Origin: UBA2357 sp041678045
GTDB taxonomy: Bacteria > Pseudomonadota > Gammaproteobacteria > Burkholderiales > Rhodocyclaceae
Reading direction: 5' to 3'
Assembly: GCA_041678045.1 (NCBI GenBank)
Contig: JBAYOV010000001.1
Span: 1-64,000, forward strand
Length of the DNA: 64,000 nt
The notes beneath the pieces were generated by a model, which ran no database searches, was not told the DNA's origin, and was given only the letters and a program-made list of their open reading frames with translations. Both the position numbers and the translations under genes were made by a program. The first letter of the stretch is position 1; the number at the start of each line of letters is the position of its first letter. Positions 52,873 through 61,522 of this stretch are shown here, in pieces.

Positions 52873-53391
52873 TCAGGCCATCAGGGCGCCGGCTTCGAGG
52901 AACTGCTGGTTGGCGAGCAAGGCTCGGGTATCCAGGCGTAGCCACTGTCGATCCCATACGTCCCGGTAGGCGCCCGACACCCAAGGGTGGTCGGGGCGTG
53001 GACCGGTGTCCTGCTCGAACTCTTCTTCGCTGCGCAGACCGGTGGTGCGGGAAAACAGCAGGGCGCTGTTGGCCCCGTGCTTGGCCCCGATCAGCAGCAG
53101 GCGGGCGCGGCCGGAAGGCGTGATCGGCTGACCGCCGTGAAACTCCGAAAAATCGACCACGCCGTACAGTACGCCCCGCACGTTGGCAATGCCACGAAAC
53201 CAGTGCTGCGTCAGCGGTACCGGCGTGAGTGGCGGCACCGGCAGGACCTCGCCAGTGTCGGTCAGGTCGATCAGCCAGTACTTTTCACCGGCCTCGACCC
53301 CGAGCAGGGTGCGCCGGTCACTGCCGCTGGCTTCGGCAATGCGGTGGGCGAGATTTTCCTGAAATTCCCGCAGGCTCGTGCGTTTGGCCAT
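52873..53391 (-). CDS. pilI: CheW-like coupling protein PilI
   Basis: A 172-residue CheW-domain protein linking PilJ to ChpA. Motifs include AGEKYWLIDLTDTGEVLPVP, then HWFRGIANVRGVLYGVVDFSEF, typical for PilI. The longer open frame upstream overlaps pilH; the ATG at 53391 (MAKRTSLREFQENL) fits and lies 5 bases after the pilH stop. It lies between pilH and pilJ as in Pseudomonas. Confidence 0.93.
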   Translation of the reverse strand: MAKRTSLREFQENLAHRIAEASGSDRRTLLGVEAGEKYWLIDLTDTGEVLPVPPLTPVPLTQHWFRGIANVRGVLYGVVDFSEFHGGQPITPSGRARLLLIGAKHGANSALLFSRTTGLRSEEEFEQDTGPRPDHPWVSGAYRDVWDRQWLRLDTRALLANQQFLEAGALMA

Positions 53392-53396
53392 GTCGG

Positions 53397-53762
53397 TCAG
53401 CCGAATGCCTTGATGCGGGCAAGCAATTCCTGATGGTCGATGGGCTTGACCAGATAGTCGAGCGCGCCCTGGCGCATGCCCCAGATCTTGTCGGTTTCCT
53501 GCCCCTTGCTGGTGCACATGATGATCGGGATGTTGCGCGTCGCGTCGCTGCGCGAGATCGTGCGGGTGGCCTGGTAGCCGTTGATGCCGGGCATTACGAC
53601 ATCCATCAGGATCAGGTCGGGCATTTCGCTGGCGCTCTTGGAGATGGCCTCCTCGCCGTTTTCGGCCATCACGACCTGATAGCCGTTTTTGGAGAGCACT
53701 TCGGCCATCGCGAAGCGTTCGGTGGGCGAATCGTCAACAACGAGAATTTTCTTGATCGACAT
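53397..53762 (-). CDS. pilH: Twitching response regulator PilH
   Basis: A single-domain CheY-like receiver of 121 residues with the acidic pair in ILVVDDSPTERFAM, the phospho-Asp at about 52 (LILMDVVMPGINGY), Thr/Ser at about 80-83 and Lys at about 103. PilH counters PilG in the Chp pathway. The ATG at 53762 (MSIKKILVVDDS) fits the family; a GTG four codons earlier is possible. Confidence 0.94.
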   Translation of the reverse strand: MSIKKILVVDDSPTERFAMAEVLSKNGYQVVMAENGEEAISKSASEMPDLILMDVVMPGINGYQATRTISRSDATRNIPIIMCTSKGQETDKIWGMRQGALDYLVKPIDHQELLARIKAFG

Positions 53763-53792
53763 GGGAGTAGTCACATCCGGTGAGTGGAAGAA

Positions 53793-54179
53793 TCAACCTT
53801 GTGCCTTTGCCGCATGATGGGCAACGGCCTTGAGCAGACTGTCCTTGGTGAAGGGTTTGGTCAGATACTCGTCGGAGCCGACCATTCTGCCACGGGCACG
53901 GTCGAACAGTCCGTCCTTTGAAGACAGCATGATGACCGGGGTCGAGGCCAGTCGCGGGTTTTTCTTGATCAGCGCGCAGGTTTGGTAGCCGTCCAGCCGG
54001 GGCATCATGATATCAACGAAGATCACGTCCGGCCGGTGGTCTGCGATCTTGGCCAGCGCATCGAATCCGTCTTCGGCGAGCAGCACCTCGCAACCGGCTT
54101 GCCCGAGAAAGATCTCGGCACTGCGCCGGATGGTGTTGCTGTCATCGATGACCATCACCTTGAGTGCGGTCAGGTCCAT
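53793..54179 (-). CDS. pilG: Twitching response regulator PilG
   Basis: A single-domain receiver of 128 residues: LKVMVIDDSNTIRRSAEIFL at the start, phospho-Asp at about 57 (DVIFVDIMMPRLDGY) and Lys108 in LTKPFTKDSLL. PilG promotes pilus extension and links Chp signalling to polarity in Pseudomonas. It is the first gene of the operon pilG-pilH-pilI-pilJ-chpA. A rubredoxin gene that often precedes pilG is absent. Confidence 0.94.
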   Translation of the reverse strand: MDLTALKVMVIDDSNTIRRSAEIFLGQAGCEVLLAEDGFDALAKIADHRPDVIFVDIMMPRLDGYQTCALIKKNPRLASTPVIMLSSKDGLFDRARGRMVGSDEYLTKPFTKDSLLKAVAHHAAKAQG

Positions 54180-54488
54180 TCAGTCATCCCCTAATTCTCA
54201 ATGCCGGACGTCCGACCGGGACGAATACCGGGTTGTTGTTGTCAGATTGCGGTGGCCAGACAATGCCAATGCTGAACGACTCGGGTGTGTCAAGTCAATC
54301 CTCCTGGCCCAGGGGGAGTGTTCGTGCGCCGTCCGCATCATGTTCCGGCCCTTTCAAAGCCTTTCTTGTGGGCCTCTCCGGTCCCTGAAGATGGAGCCAG
54401 CGTTGGAGGCCTAGTCTTTAGAAGTTAGAATCCGGGCAATGTTACCGCATTTTGCAACCGCGTCTGCATGGCGCATCCGGCCGACGTC
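54180..54488. other. Divergent pilG/thiD-like gap with promoter-like motifs
   Basis: About 309 bases without a gene. On the plus strand GTTAGAATC (54424-54432) has a betaproteobacterial-type TAGAAT -10 some 36-57 bases before the possible starts of the thiD-like gene. On the minus strand TTGACA (54288-54293) is a perfect -35, but the -10 at 17 bases (ATTGGC) is poor. No small ORF, hairpin terminator or RNA gene is evident. Confidence 0.4.
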
Positions 54489-55331
54489 ATGAGTCCGATC
54501 CTTACTGTTCATTCCTCTGTAATAAATGGGCCTCCGTCGGTGCTGTGTTTCGGTGCGGCCGACCCCTCCGGCAGTTCCGGTGTGCAGGCCGATGCGATGA
54601 CGCTGGCTGCGCTGGGCTGCCATCCGTTGAGCGTGCTGTGCGCGGGCTGGGTGCGCGACACCCGCCGGGTGGAGGATGTCTTCCTGTTCGATGAAGAGGT
54701 GGTGGTCGCGCAGGCCCGGGTGGTGCTTGAGGACGTGCCGGTGCGCGCCTTTCGTCTGGGCATGCTGGGGTGTCTGGAAAACCTGGTGGCGGTGGCCGAG
54801 ATACTGTCGGATTATGCCGAGGTGCCGCTGGTGGTCGAAGCCGTGCTCGACCCGCGTGTGCATGACGAGGATGCCGAGGCCGAGGATTACGCGCAGGCGC
54901 TGGCCGAGTTGATCGTGCCTCAGGCCAGCCTGCTGCTTGCCGATCGGCGTGAGCTGATGCTGCTGGCCGGAGAGGAGGCAGACGAAGCATCCGGCGGGAC
55001 AGACATGACGGCACTGATTGCCGGGTTGGGTGCCCGGCAGGTGTGGATGCCGGGCGCAGGCCCCGGCGGGGGTGATATGTTGCATGCTGCGGACGGCATG
55101 CTGCGCTTGCCGGCGATGCGCCGTCCACCGTTCGAATGCGGCGATGTGCGTGGCACGCTGGCCACCGCAGCCGCCGGTCTGCTGGCCCACGGGCAGAGTG
55201 TCGTTGATGCAGTGTCCGGGGCGCGCTTGTATGTGGAAAGTGCGTTGGAACGGGCCTATCGGCCGGGCATGGGGCCTGCCGTGCCCGGGCGGGTGCCGCC
55301 GGGCGATGCGCAGCAAAGGAAATGTGAATGA
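54489..55331 (+). CDS. ThiD-like hydroxymethylpyrimidine kinase, divergent
   Basis: A 280-residue ribokinase-fold protein similar to ThiD (HMP/HMP-P kinase of thiamin synthesis). The N-terminal motif reads CFGAADPSGSSGVQADAMTLAALGCH, with the family's DPSGGAGIQAD slightly altered. The C-terminal anion-hole motif, normally GTGCTFSAA, reads GDVRGTLATAAAG, losing the usual Gly-Cys pair. Activity is therefore uncertain. It stands directly before thiE, which supports a thiamin link. The start is uncertain: ATGs at 54468 and 54489 are both without a clear ribosome-binding site. Confidence 0.72.
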   Translation: MSPILTVHSSVINGPPSVLCFGAADPSGSSGVQADAMTLAALGCHPLSVLCAGWVRDTRRVEDVFLFDEEVVVAQARVVLEDVPVRAFRLGMLGCLENLVAVAEILSDYAEVPLVVEAVLDPRVHDEDAEAEDYAQALAELIVPQASLLLADRRELMLLAGEEADEASGGTDMTALIAGLGARQVWMPGAGPGGGDMLHAADGMLRLPAMRRPPFECGDVRGTLATAAAGLLAHGQSVVDAVSGARLYVESALERAYRPGMGPAVPGRVPPGDAQQRKCE

Positions 55332-55341
55332 GGGGACGTCA

Positions 55342-55977
55342 ATGAGGTTTGCAAGTCCTTCGCCGTTGTATGCGATTACCCCCGATACGGCTGACACGCC
55401 CGCCCTGCTGTGCGCACTGGAGGCGGTGTTGAGCACCCGTCCCGCGCTGTTGCAATATCGCAACAAATGCTTGGGGAGTGCTGGAAAGCGGGCGCAGGCT
55501 GGGGCCGTGGCAGGGCTGTGTCGCGACTATGGTGTGCCGCTCGTCGTCAATGACGATCCGACGCTGGCCCGCATGGTGCGGGCGCAGGGGGTGCATCTTG
55601 GCCGTGACGATGGTGATCTGGCGCAGGCGCGGCAGATGCTGGGGCCGGACGCGATCATCGGGGTGAGCTGTTACAACGATGCTGCGCTGGCCCGGCAGGC
55701 GGCGTGTGCCGGCGCCGATTATGTGGCGATGGGCGCCGTGTTTCCGTCCGCGACCAAGCCGCAGGCCGTGCGAGTGACAACCGATGCGCTGGCCGGGGTA
55801 TGCGCGCAGGTCGATGTGCCGGTGGTGGCGATCGGGGGCATCACCCTGGACAACGCGCCCGGTGTGCTGGCCACGGGCGTACGCCTGCTGGCCGTGATCA
55901 GCGATGTGTTCGATGCGGTGCAGCCCGGCATCCGGGCGCAGGCCTATGCCGGCCTGCTGCGCTCCGCAAGCGATTGA
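55342..55977 (+). CDS. thiE: Thiamine-phosphate synthase
   Basis: ThiE couples HMP-PP and thiazole phosphate to thiamine phosphate. The 211-residue product has the barrel motifs LLQYRNKCLGSAGKRA (about 35), VPLVVNDDPTLARMVRAQGVHLG, GVSCYNDAALA, MGAVFPSATKPQA and VVAIGGITLDN. The longer frame upstream lies inside the thiD-like gene; the ATG at 55342 is normal. It lies 10 bases after that gene, and hemL follows after about 30 bases. Confidence 0.93.
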   Translation: MRFASPSPLYAITPDTADTPALLCALEAVLSTRPALLQYRNKCLGSAGKRAQAGAVAGLCRDYGVPLVVNDDPTLARMVRAQGVHLGRDDGDLAQARQMLGPDAIIGVSCYNDAALARQAACAGADYVAMGAVFPSATKPQAVRVTTDALAGVCAQVDVPVVAIGGITLDNAPGVLATGVRLLAVISDVFDAVQPGIRAQAYAGLLRSASD

Positions 55978-56006
55978 ATGACGGAATGACGATTTCAGGG
56001 GAAGAA

Positions 56007-57293
56007 ATGAACAGCAGAAACGAAGCCTTGTTCCAGCGTGCGCAGAAAACCATTCCGGGCGGCGTGAATTCGCCGGTGCGTGCCTTTCGTTCGGTGGGCG
56101 GTACGCCGCGCTTCATCGCGCGGGCCGAGGGGGCGCATGTGTGGGATGCGGACGGCAAGCGCTACACCGACTATGTAGGCTCCTGGGGGCCGGCGATTGC
56201 CGGCCATGCCCACCCTGCGATCATCGAGGCGGTGCGCGAGGCGGCGCTCAAGGGGCTGTCGTTCGGGGCGCCGACCGAGGCCGAGGTGGAGATGGCCGAG
56301 CGCATCTGCGAATTGCTGCCGTCGGTCGAGATGGTCCGGCTGGTCAGCTCAGGCACCGAGGCGACGATGAGCGCGATTCGCCTGGCGCGGGGTTTCACCG
56401 GGCGCGATGCGATCATCAAGTTCGAGGGCTGCTACCACGGCCACGCCGACAGCCTGCTGGTGAAGGCCGGTTCGGGCCTGCTCACCTTTGGCAACCCGTC
56501 TTCGGGGGGCGTGCCGGCCGACTTCGCAAAACACACCATCGTGCTCGATTACAACGATCTGGAGCAGGTCGAGGCGGTGTTCAAGGCGCGCGGCGACGAA
56601 GTGGCGGCGGTGATCGTCGAGCCGGTGGCCGGCAACATGAACCTGATCAAGCCGCGCGAGGGCTTTCTGGAGGGGTTGCGCGCCCTGTGCACCCAGTACG
56701 GCGCGGTGCTGATCTTCGACGAGGTGATGACCGGCTTTCGTGTCGGGCCGCAGGGGGTACAGGGGCTGTATGGCATCACCCCCGACCTCACCACGCTGGG
56801 CAAGGTGATTGGCGGCGGCATGCCGGTGGGGGCCTTCGGTGGCCGGCGCGACATCATGCAGGCGATTGCGCCGCTCGGATCGGTGTATCAGGCGGGCACC
56901 CTGTCCGGCAGTCCGGTGGCGGTGGCGGCAGGGCTGGCATCGCTGCGCCTGATCGGCGAAGCCGGTTTTTACGAGGGCCTGAGTGCACGGGCGCAACAGC
57001 TGACCGAGGGGCTGGAGGCCGCAGCACGCGACAGCGGAGTGGTTTTCCGGGCCGATGCGTTGGGCGGCATGTTCGGGCTGTACTTTGCCGATACGGTGCC
57101 GAACGGCTTTGCCGAGGTCACCGCCTGCGACCTGCCGCGCTTCAACCGCTTCTTCCATGCAATGCTTGATGCGGGGCATTACTTTGCCCCTTCGGCATTC
57201 GAGGCCGGTTTCATCTCGGCCGCACATGACGAGGCCGAAGTGGCGGCAACCCTGGAGGTCGCCCGCAAGGTGTTTGCCCGACTGCAGGACTGA
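56007..57293 (+). CDS. hemL: Glutamate-1-semialdehyde 2,1-aminomutase
   Basis: HemL converts glutamate-1-semialdehyde to 5-aminolevulinate, the precursor of all tetrapyrroles. The 428-residue product begins MNSRNEALFQRAQKTIPGG, has LVSSGTEATMSAIRLARG, the substrate loop and the PLP Lys in TLGKVIGGGMPVGAFGG (about residue 269). A GGGGAAG site precedes the ATG at 56007; the longer open frame upstream lies inside thiE. The order thiD-thiE-hemL is common in proteobacteria. Confidence 0.97.
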   Translation: MNSRNEALFQRAQKTIPGGVNSPVRAFRSVGGTPRFIARAEGAHVWDADGKRYTDYVGSWGPAIAGHAHPAIIEAVREAALKGLSFGAPTEAEVEMAERICELLPSVEMVRLVSSGTEATMSAIRLARGFTGRDAIIKFEGCYHGHADSLLVKAGSGLLTFGNPSSGGVPADFAKHTIVLDYNDLEQVEAVFKARGDEVAAVIVEPVAGNMNLIKPREGFLEGLRALCTQYGAVLIFDEVMTGFRVGPQGVQGLYGITPDLTTLGKVIGGGMPVGAFGGRRDIMQAIAPLGSVYQAGTLSGSPVAVAAGLASLRLIGEAGFYEGLSARAQQLTEGLEAAARDSGVVFRADALGGMFGLYFADTVPNGFAEVTACDLPRFNRFFHAMLDAGHYFAPSAFEAGFISAAHDEAEVAATLEVARKVFARLQD

Positions 57294-57301
57294 CGGCACG
57301 G

Positions 57302-57325
57302 GCGCCCGGCATTCAGGCCGGGCGC
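57302..57325. terminator. Hairpin between convergent hemL and mgtE
   Basis: GCGCCCGGC, loop ATTCAG, GCCGGGCGC: a perfect 9-bp stem just after the hemL stop, without a T-tract. It is probably a bidirectional terminator. Confidence 0.5.
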
Positions 57326-57348
57326 AAGGCCGGTTCAGGGCAGGGGCG

Positions 57349-58794
57349 TCAGAGCAGGAACAGGGTGGCCAGCCCCAGGAAGATGAAGAAGCCACCCGAG
57401 TCGGTCAGGCCGGTGATCATCACCGAACTGCCCAGCGCCGGGTCCTTGCCCATGCGGCTGCGTATCATCGGAATCATCACGCCGGCGCTGGCGGCGAGCA
57501 GCAGGTTGAGCGTCATCGCCGAGGTCATCACCACGCCCAGCGCCCAATTGCCGTACAGCCACCACGCAAGCAGGCCCAGGATGCCGCCCCAGAACAGGCC
57601 GTTGATCAGCGCCACGCCGACTTCCTTGCGCATCAGGCGCTTGAGCGCACTTTGTTCCACCTGACCCATCGCAATGGCGCGCACGATCATGGTGATCGTC
57701 TGGTTGCCCGAGTTGCCGCCAATGCCGGCCACAATCGGCATCAGGGCGGCGAGCGCGACGAGCTGTTCGATGGAGTCTTCGAACAGGCCAATCACCCGTG
57801 AAGCCAGAATGGCCGTGCCCATGTTGATGGCCAGCCACGCCCAGCGGTTCTTCACCGAGTCCCAGACAGATGCGAAGATGTCTTCCTCTTCGCGCAGACC
57901 CGCCTTGTTGAGGATTTCCTGCTCGGACTCCTCGCGGATGTAATCGACCACATCGGCCACGGTCAGCCGGCCAATCACCCGCTTCTCGCTGTCCACTACC
58001 GGCGCTGAAATCAGGTCGTAACGCTCGAAGGCCTGGGCCGCATCGTCGGCATCGTCGCCCGGCTCGAAGCTGATCACCGTTTCGGTGCGCATCACGTCGC
58101 CCACCAGACGGTCGGGGTCGTTGATCAGCAGGGTTTCGATGGTGAGGATGCCCTTCAAATGCTCCTCGCGGTCGACCACGAACAGCTTGTCGGTATGGTC
58201 GGGCAGCTCGTCGAAACGCCGCAGGTAGCGCAGCACCACCTCAAGGGTCACGTCCTCGCGGACGGTGACCATGTCGAATTCCATCAGAGCGCCGACGGTG
58301 TCCTCCGGGTAGGACATCGCGGCCTGCAGCTGTTCCCGCCCTTCGCTGTCCAGAGAGCGGAACACGTCCTCCATGATCTCGGGCGGCAGGTCGGGCGCCA
58401 GGTCGGCGAGTTCGTCGGCATCCAGCGAGCCGGCGGCGGCCTTGAGTTCCTCCGCGTCCATCGTCTCGATGAGCGACTCACGCACCGCGTCGGAGACCTC
58501 CAGCAGGATCTCGCCATCGCGCTCGGCCTTCACCAGGTTCCACACCAGCAGGCGGTCTTCCAGCGGGAGGGCTTCGAGAATGAAGGCGATGTCGGCCGGA
58601 TGGAGCTGGTCGAGCCGTTGCTGCAGCTCGCTCAGGTGCTGCTTGTGTAGCAGGCCCTCGACCAGTGCGTGGCGCGGCATGTCCTGCCTGTGGACCAGGT
58701 CTTCCACCAGCTTCTGCCGTGACAGCAGCTCCTGCACTTCGCGCAGCTGGTGCTGAACGTCGTCCGGATGGTGTTCCTGTTCCTCGTGGGTCAT
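57349..58794 (-). CDS. mgtE: Magnesium transporter MgtE
   Basis: A 481-residue Mg2+ channel. The acidic N-domain (about 40-160), a pair of CBS domains (about 165-290) and five C-terminal membrane helices (about 315-480) are in the normal order. The pore motif appears as PIVAGIGGNSGNQTITMIVR (about 361-380). Mg2+ binding to the N and CBS domains closes the pore in known MgtE. It is a single gene, convergent with hemL. Confidence 0.95.
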   Translation of the reverse strand: MTHEEQEHHPDDVQHQLREVQELLSRQKLVEDLVHRQDMPRHALVEGLLHKQHLSELQQRLDQLHPADIAFILEALPLEDRLLVWNLVKAERDGEILLEVSDAVRESLIETMDAEELKAAAGSLDADELADLAPDLPPEIMEDVFRSLDSEGREQLQAAMSYPEDTVGALMEFDMVTVREDVTLEVVLRYLRRFDELPDHTDKLFVVDREEHLKGILTIETLLINDPDRLVGDVMRTETVISFEPGDDADDAAQAFERYDLISAPVVDSEKRVIGRLTVADVVDYIREESEQEILNKAGLREEEDIFASVWDSVKNRWAWLAINMGTAILASRVIGLFEDSIEQLVALAALMPIVAGIGGNSGNQTITMIVRAIAMGQVEQSALKRLMRKEVGVALINGLFWGGILGLLAWWLYGNWALGVVMTSAMTLNLLLAASAGVMIPMIRSRMGKDPALGSSVMITGLTDSGGFFIFLGLATLFLL

Positions 58795-58947
58795 GCGGGC
58801 CTCGATGTGTTTGGGCTGAGGGGCGGTCGGCTCGGTGTGGCACGCGCACCACGACGGGGCGTGTCCGAAGCCATGATTCTACGGACTCAGGGCGCGGACT
58901 GCGACCGCTTTCTGTTACAACCCGGGCATGCGTGGGCGCATGCAGGC

Positions 58948-59649
58948 TCAGGGAATCTGGCTGCGCCCCATGCGCGCCCTGACCCGTTCTGCGTGGGCTG
59001 CGACCCCGGCGGGCAGGCGATGCTGATAGCCGCGCGGGTTGGGCAGGCGCACCGCGAGCCGGCTCGCCTCGGCCGGCCCCAGGCGGTCGGCGGACAGGCC
59101 GTGGTAGTGCTGCGATGCGGCCTCTGCGCCGTAGATCGCCTCACCCCATTCGACCACATTCAGATACACCTCGAGAATCCGGCGTTTGGGCCACAGCGAC
59201 TCGATCATCACCGTGATGACCGCCTCCTGGCCTTTGCGCACATAGCTGCGCGAGGGTGACAGGAACAGATTCTTGGCCAGTTGCTGGCTGATTGTGGAGC
59301 CTCCCGCCACGGCGCCCCCGGCTGCGCGGTTGCGCTCCAGGGCGCGCTGCATGCCTGCCCAGTCGAAACCCCGGTGCGTCATGAAGTGATCGTCTTCCGC
59401 CGCGACCACCGCACGCTTGAGGTGTTCCGAAATCTGCTCATAGGCCACCCACTGATGCTTCGGCACGACTTCGGCTTGCTGCTCGCGCAGTTCGGCGAGT
59501 TGCAGGCGCATGAAGCGCGTGCTGGCCGGGTTGTGGTCACGCCACCACCAGACATGGGCCAGAATCCAGAGCTGATAGCACAACAGCAGCGCCAGCGCGA
59601 CCGCCAGCAGGCGCATCAGGCGGCGCAGGGCTGTTGTGGCGGGCTTCAT
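58948..59649 (-). CDS. mtgA: Monofunctional peptidoglycan glycosyltransferase
   Basis: MtgA polymerises lipid II into glycan strands in the periplasm. The 233-residue product has one N-terminal membrane anchor (about 12-32) and a GT51 domain with AAEDDHFMTHRGFDWAGM (catalytic Glu at about 88), GGSTISQQLAKNLFLSPSRS and RILEVYLNVVEWGEAIYG. The ATG at 59649 overlaps the aroE stop by 4 bases, so the genes are coupled. Confidence 0.95.
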   Translation of the reverse strand: MKPATTALRRLMRLLAVALALLLCYQLWILAHVWWWRDHNPASTRFMRLQLAELREQQAEVVPKHQWVAYEQISEHLKRAVVAAEDDHFMTHRGFDWAGMQRALERNRAAGGAVAGGSTISQQLAKNLFLSPSRSYVRKGQEAVITVMIESLWPKRRILEVYLNVVEWGEAIYGAEAASQHYHGLSADRLGPAEASRLAVRLPNPRGYQHRLPAGVAAHAERVRARMGRSQIP

Positions 59650-60479
59650 CCCGTTGCGCACCCTTGCCGGAGGTTTTGCAGCACCTGTGCGGTGTCGGGG
59701 CGTACGTCGCGCCACAATAGAAAGCTTTCGGCGGCCTGTTCCACCAGCATGCCCAGTCCATCGGCACAGTGGCTGGCGCCCTGGCTGTGTGCCTGGGTCA
59801 TGAAGGGCGTGTCGTGCTGGCCGTACATCATGTCGTAGGCCAGCGCACCGGGAGCGTACAGCCCGCCGGGAAGGTCCGGCGCCGTGTCCGAGAGACTGGC
59901 CGAGGTGGCGTTGATCACCACATCGAACGACTGGCCGGAGAGATTGGCGAAACTGCTTGCCTGCAGGTGCGTCTCGCCCGCATGCGGGGCAAACAGCGCG
60001 ACCAGTTCTTCGGCCCGGGCAACGGTGCGGTTTGCAATCCGGAGCAGGGCGGGGCGCTCCGCGAGCAGGGGCAGAATGGCGCCGCGTGCAGCGCCGCCCG
60101 CGCCGAGCAGCAGCAACCTGCGCCCACTGAGCGGTGTGGCCAGATTGACGCTCAGGTCGCGCACCAGTCCGGCGCCATCGGTATTGTCGCCGAAGATTTC
60201 ACCGTTCCTGAAACTCAGGGTGTTGACGGCCCCGGCCATCTGCGCCCGTGGGCTCAGCGTGTCGCACAGGGCATGCGCTTCGAGCTTGAACGGGACGGTG
60301 ACGTTGGCGCCCCGGCCGCCTTCGCGCCGAAAGGCTGCGACGGTGTCTGCAAAACCGTCCAGCGGGGCGAGCAGCGCCTCGTAGCTCAGCGTTTGTCCTG
60401 TCTGGGCGGCAAAGGCGCGGTGAATCAGGGGTGACTTGCTGTGGGCCACCGGGTGGCCGATGACGGCATAACGGTCCAT
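59646..60479 (-). CDS. aroE: Shikimate dehydrogenase
   Basis: AroE reduces 3-dehydroshikimate with NADPH in aromatic amino acid synthesis. The 277-residue product begins MDRYAVIGHPVAHSKSPLIH, with the catalytic Lys in NVTVPFKLEA (about 67) and the NADPH motif LLLGAGGAARGAIL. ATG at 60479 is preferred to one 7 codons upstream. It lies between tonB and mtgA. Confidence 0.96.
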   Translation of the reverse strand: MDRYAVIGHPVAHSKSPLIHRAFAAQTGQTLSYEALLAPLDGFADTVAAFRREGGRGANVTVPFKLEAHALCDTLSPRAQMAGAVNTLSFRNGEIFGDNTDGAGLVRDLSVNLATPLSGRRLLLLGAGGAARGAILPLLAERPALLRIANRTVARAEELVALFAPHAGETHLQASSFANLSGQSFDVVINATSASLSDTAPDLPGGLYAPGALAYDMMYGQHDTPFMTQAHSQGASHCADGLGMLVEQAAESFLLWRDVRPDTAQVLQNLRQGCATG

Positions 60480-60520
60480 CTCTGTCGTCCTTGTGCGCAT
60501 GAGGGAAACGCTGCTTTACT

Positions 60521-60567
60521 CCGTTCGGTCTGGGAAGCAAGGGCTTCGACAGGCTCAGTCCGAACGG
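60521..60567. repeat. Dispersed-type intergenic hairpin repeat
   Basis: CCGTTCGG (60521-60528) and CCGAACGG (60560-60567) flank an inner GAAGC/GCTTC stem. The right arm (GGGCTTCGACAGGCTCAGTC plus CGAACGG) matches the style of a short repeat found scattered between genes in many proteobacterial genomes. On the plus strand TTTTG follows. It lies between tonB and aroE and might end part of the transcript. Only one copy is seen in this window. Confidence 0.6.
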
Positions 60568-60591
60568 TTTTGATTTGCTCGATGGGTGCGC

Positions 60592-61509
60592 TTACTGGGC
60601 CAGCAGGCGATCCGCGTTGGTGAAGCGCCAGGTGCGGGTGATTTCGATGATGTCGGTATCGGCCCGGATGTCGGGCGGGAAGCTGGCGAAGGGGGCTGCC
60701 AGCCGCACGATCTGCAGGGCTGCTTCGTCCAGAATCTTCTGTCCGGAGGAGCGTTCGATCTCGACGCGCTCCAGCGAGCCGTCCGCGCGGATTGCCACGG
60801 TGATCAGGAGATCGCCGTACAGCCGGCCACGCGCGGCCTCCGGGTAGTTGAGCGTGCCGACCCGCTCGATTTTCAGGCGCCAGTCGTCCACATAGCGGGC
60901 AAAGCGGTATTCCCGGGCGCGGGCGCCAATGAACTGCTTGCGCGGGCGCTTGGCGTATTCGTTCAGGCTGCGGTCGATCTGCGCCTCGATCTGCGCGGCG
61001 ATCGAGGCCGCATCGAGCAGGTCGGTGCCGCTCGGGCGGGCCTGTTCGACGGGCTGGTCGGCCTGCCTGGCTTGTTCGGGGCGGGTGACCTTGACCGGCT
61101 CGGGCCGGGGGCTGGTCATCACCGGGGTGTCCGGGATGGCGGCAGCTTCGGTGCGTTTGGTGGCATCGAGCAGTGCGTCGCCCTCGCGGGTCACGTCCTT
61201 CGGGGGCACCGGAGTGGTCGGGCGCACATTCTCGTCCGTGCTGCCGCCGCCATCGAGATGGGCCTGGGCCAGCACGTCGGCCTCCTGGGCCGGCCGCTCG
61301 TGGCGCGCATTCACCAGGATCACCTCCAGGCTGCGCTCGCGGTTGTCGGCCCGGCTGGGCTCGGGCATCGTGAATTGCACGCTCAGCAACACCGCGTGAA
61401 ACAGGAGTGAGCACACCAGCGCGATGGTCAGTTGCCGGCTGGCTGCCGTGCTGGCGACAACGGACTGGGCGGCTGGGGCGGTGCTGGCGGTGAGCAGGCG
61501 CATGTTCAT
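60592..61509 (-). CDS. tonB: TonB-family energy transducer
   Basis: A 305-residue protein with one N-terminal membrane segment (about 23-43), a long polar linker rich in Pro, Glu and Arg, and a C-terminal TonB domain (about 215-305; GTLNYPEAARGRLYGDLLI; VERSSGQKILDEAALQIV-like). It carries proton-motive energy to outer-membrane receptors. No exbB or exbD gene is near. In Pseudomonas a TonB homologue (TonB3) lies next to the pil-chp genes and affects twitching, so a role of that kind is possible. Confidence 0.88.
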   Translation of the reverse strand: MNMRLLTASTAPAAQSVVASTAASRQLTIALVCSLLFHAVLLSVQFTMPEPSRADNRERSLEVILVNARHERPAQEADVLAQAHLDGGGSTDENVRPTTPVPPKDVTREGDALLDATKRTEAAAIPDTPVMTSPRPEPVKVTRPEQARQADQPVEQARPSGTDLLDAASIAAQIEAQIDRSLNEYAKRPRKQFIGARAREYRFARYVDDWRLKIERVGTLNYPEAARGRLYGDLLITVAIRADGSLERVEIERSSGQKILDEAALQIVRLAAPFASFPPDIRADTDIIEITRTWRFTNADRLLAQ

Positions 61510-61522
61510 CGTGCGTGTGTAT

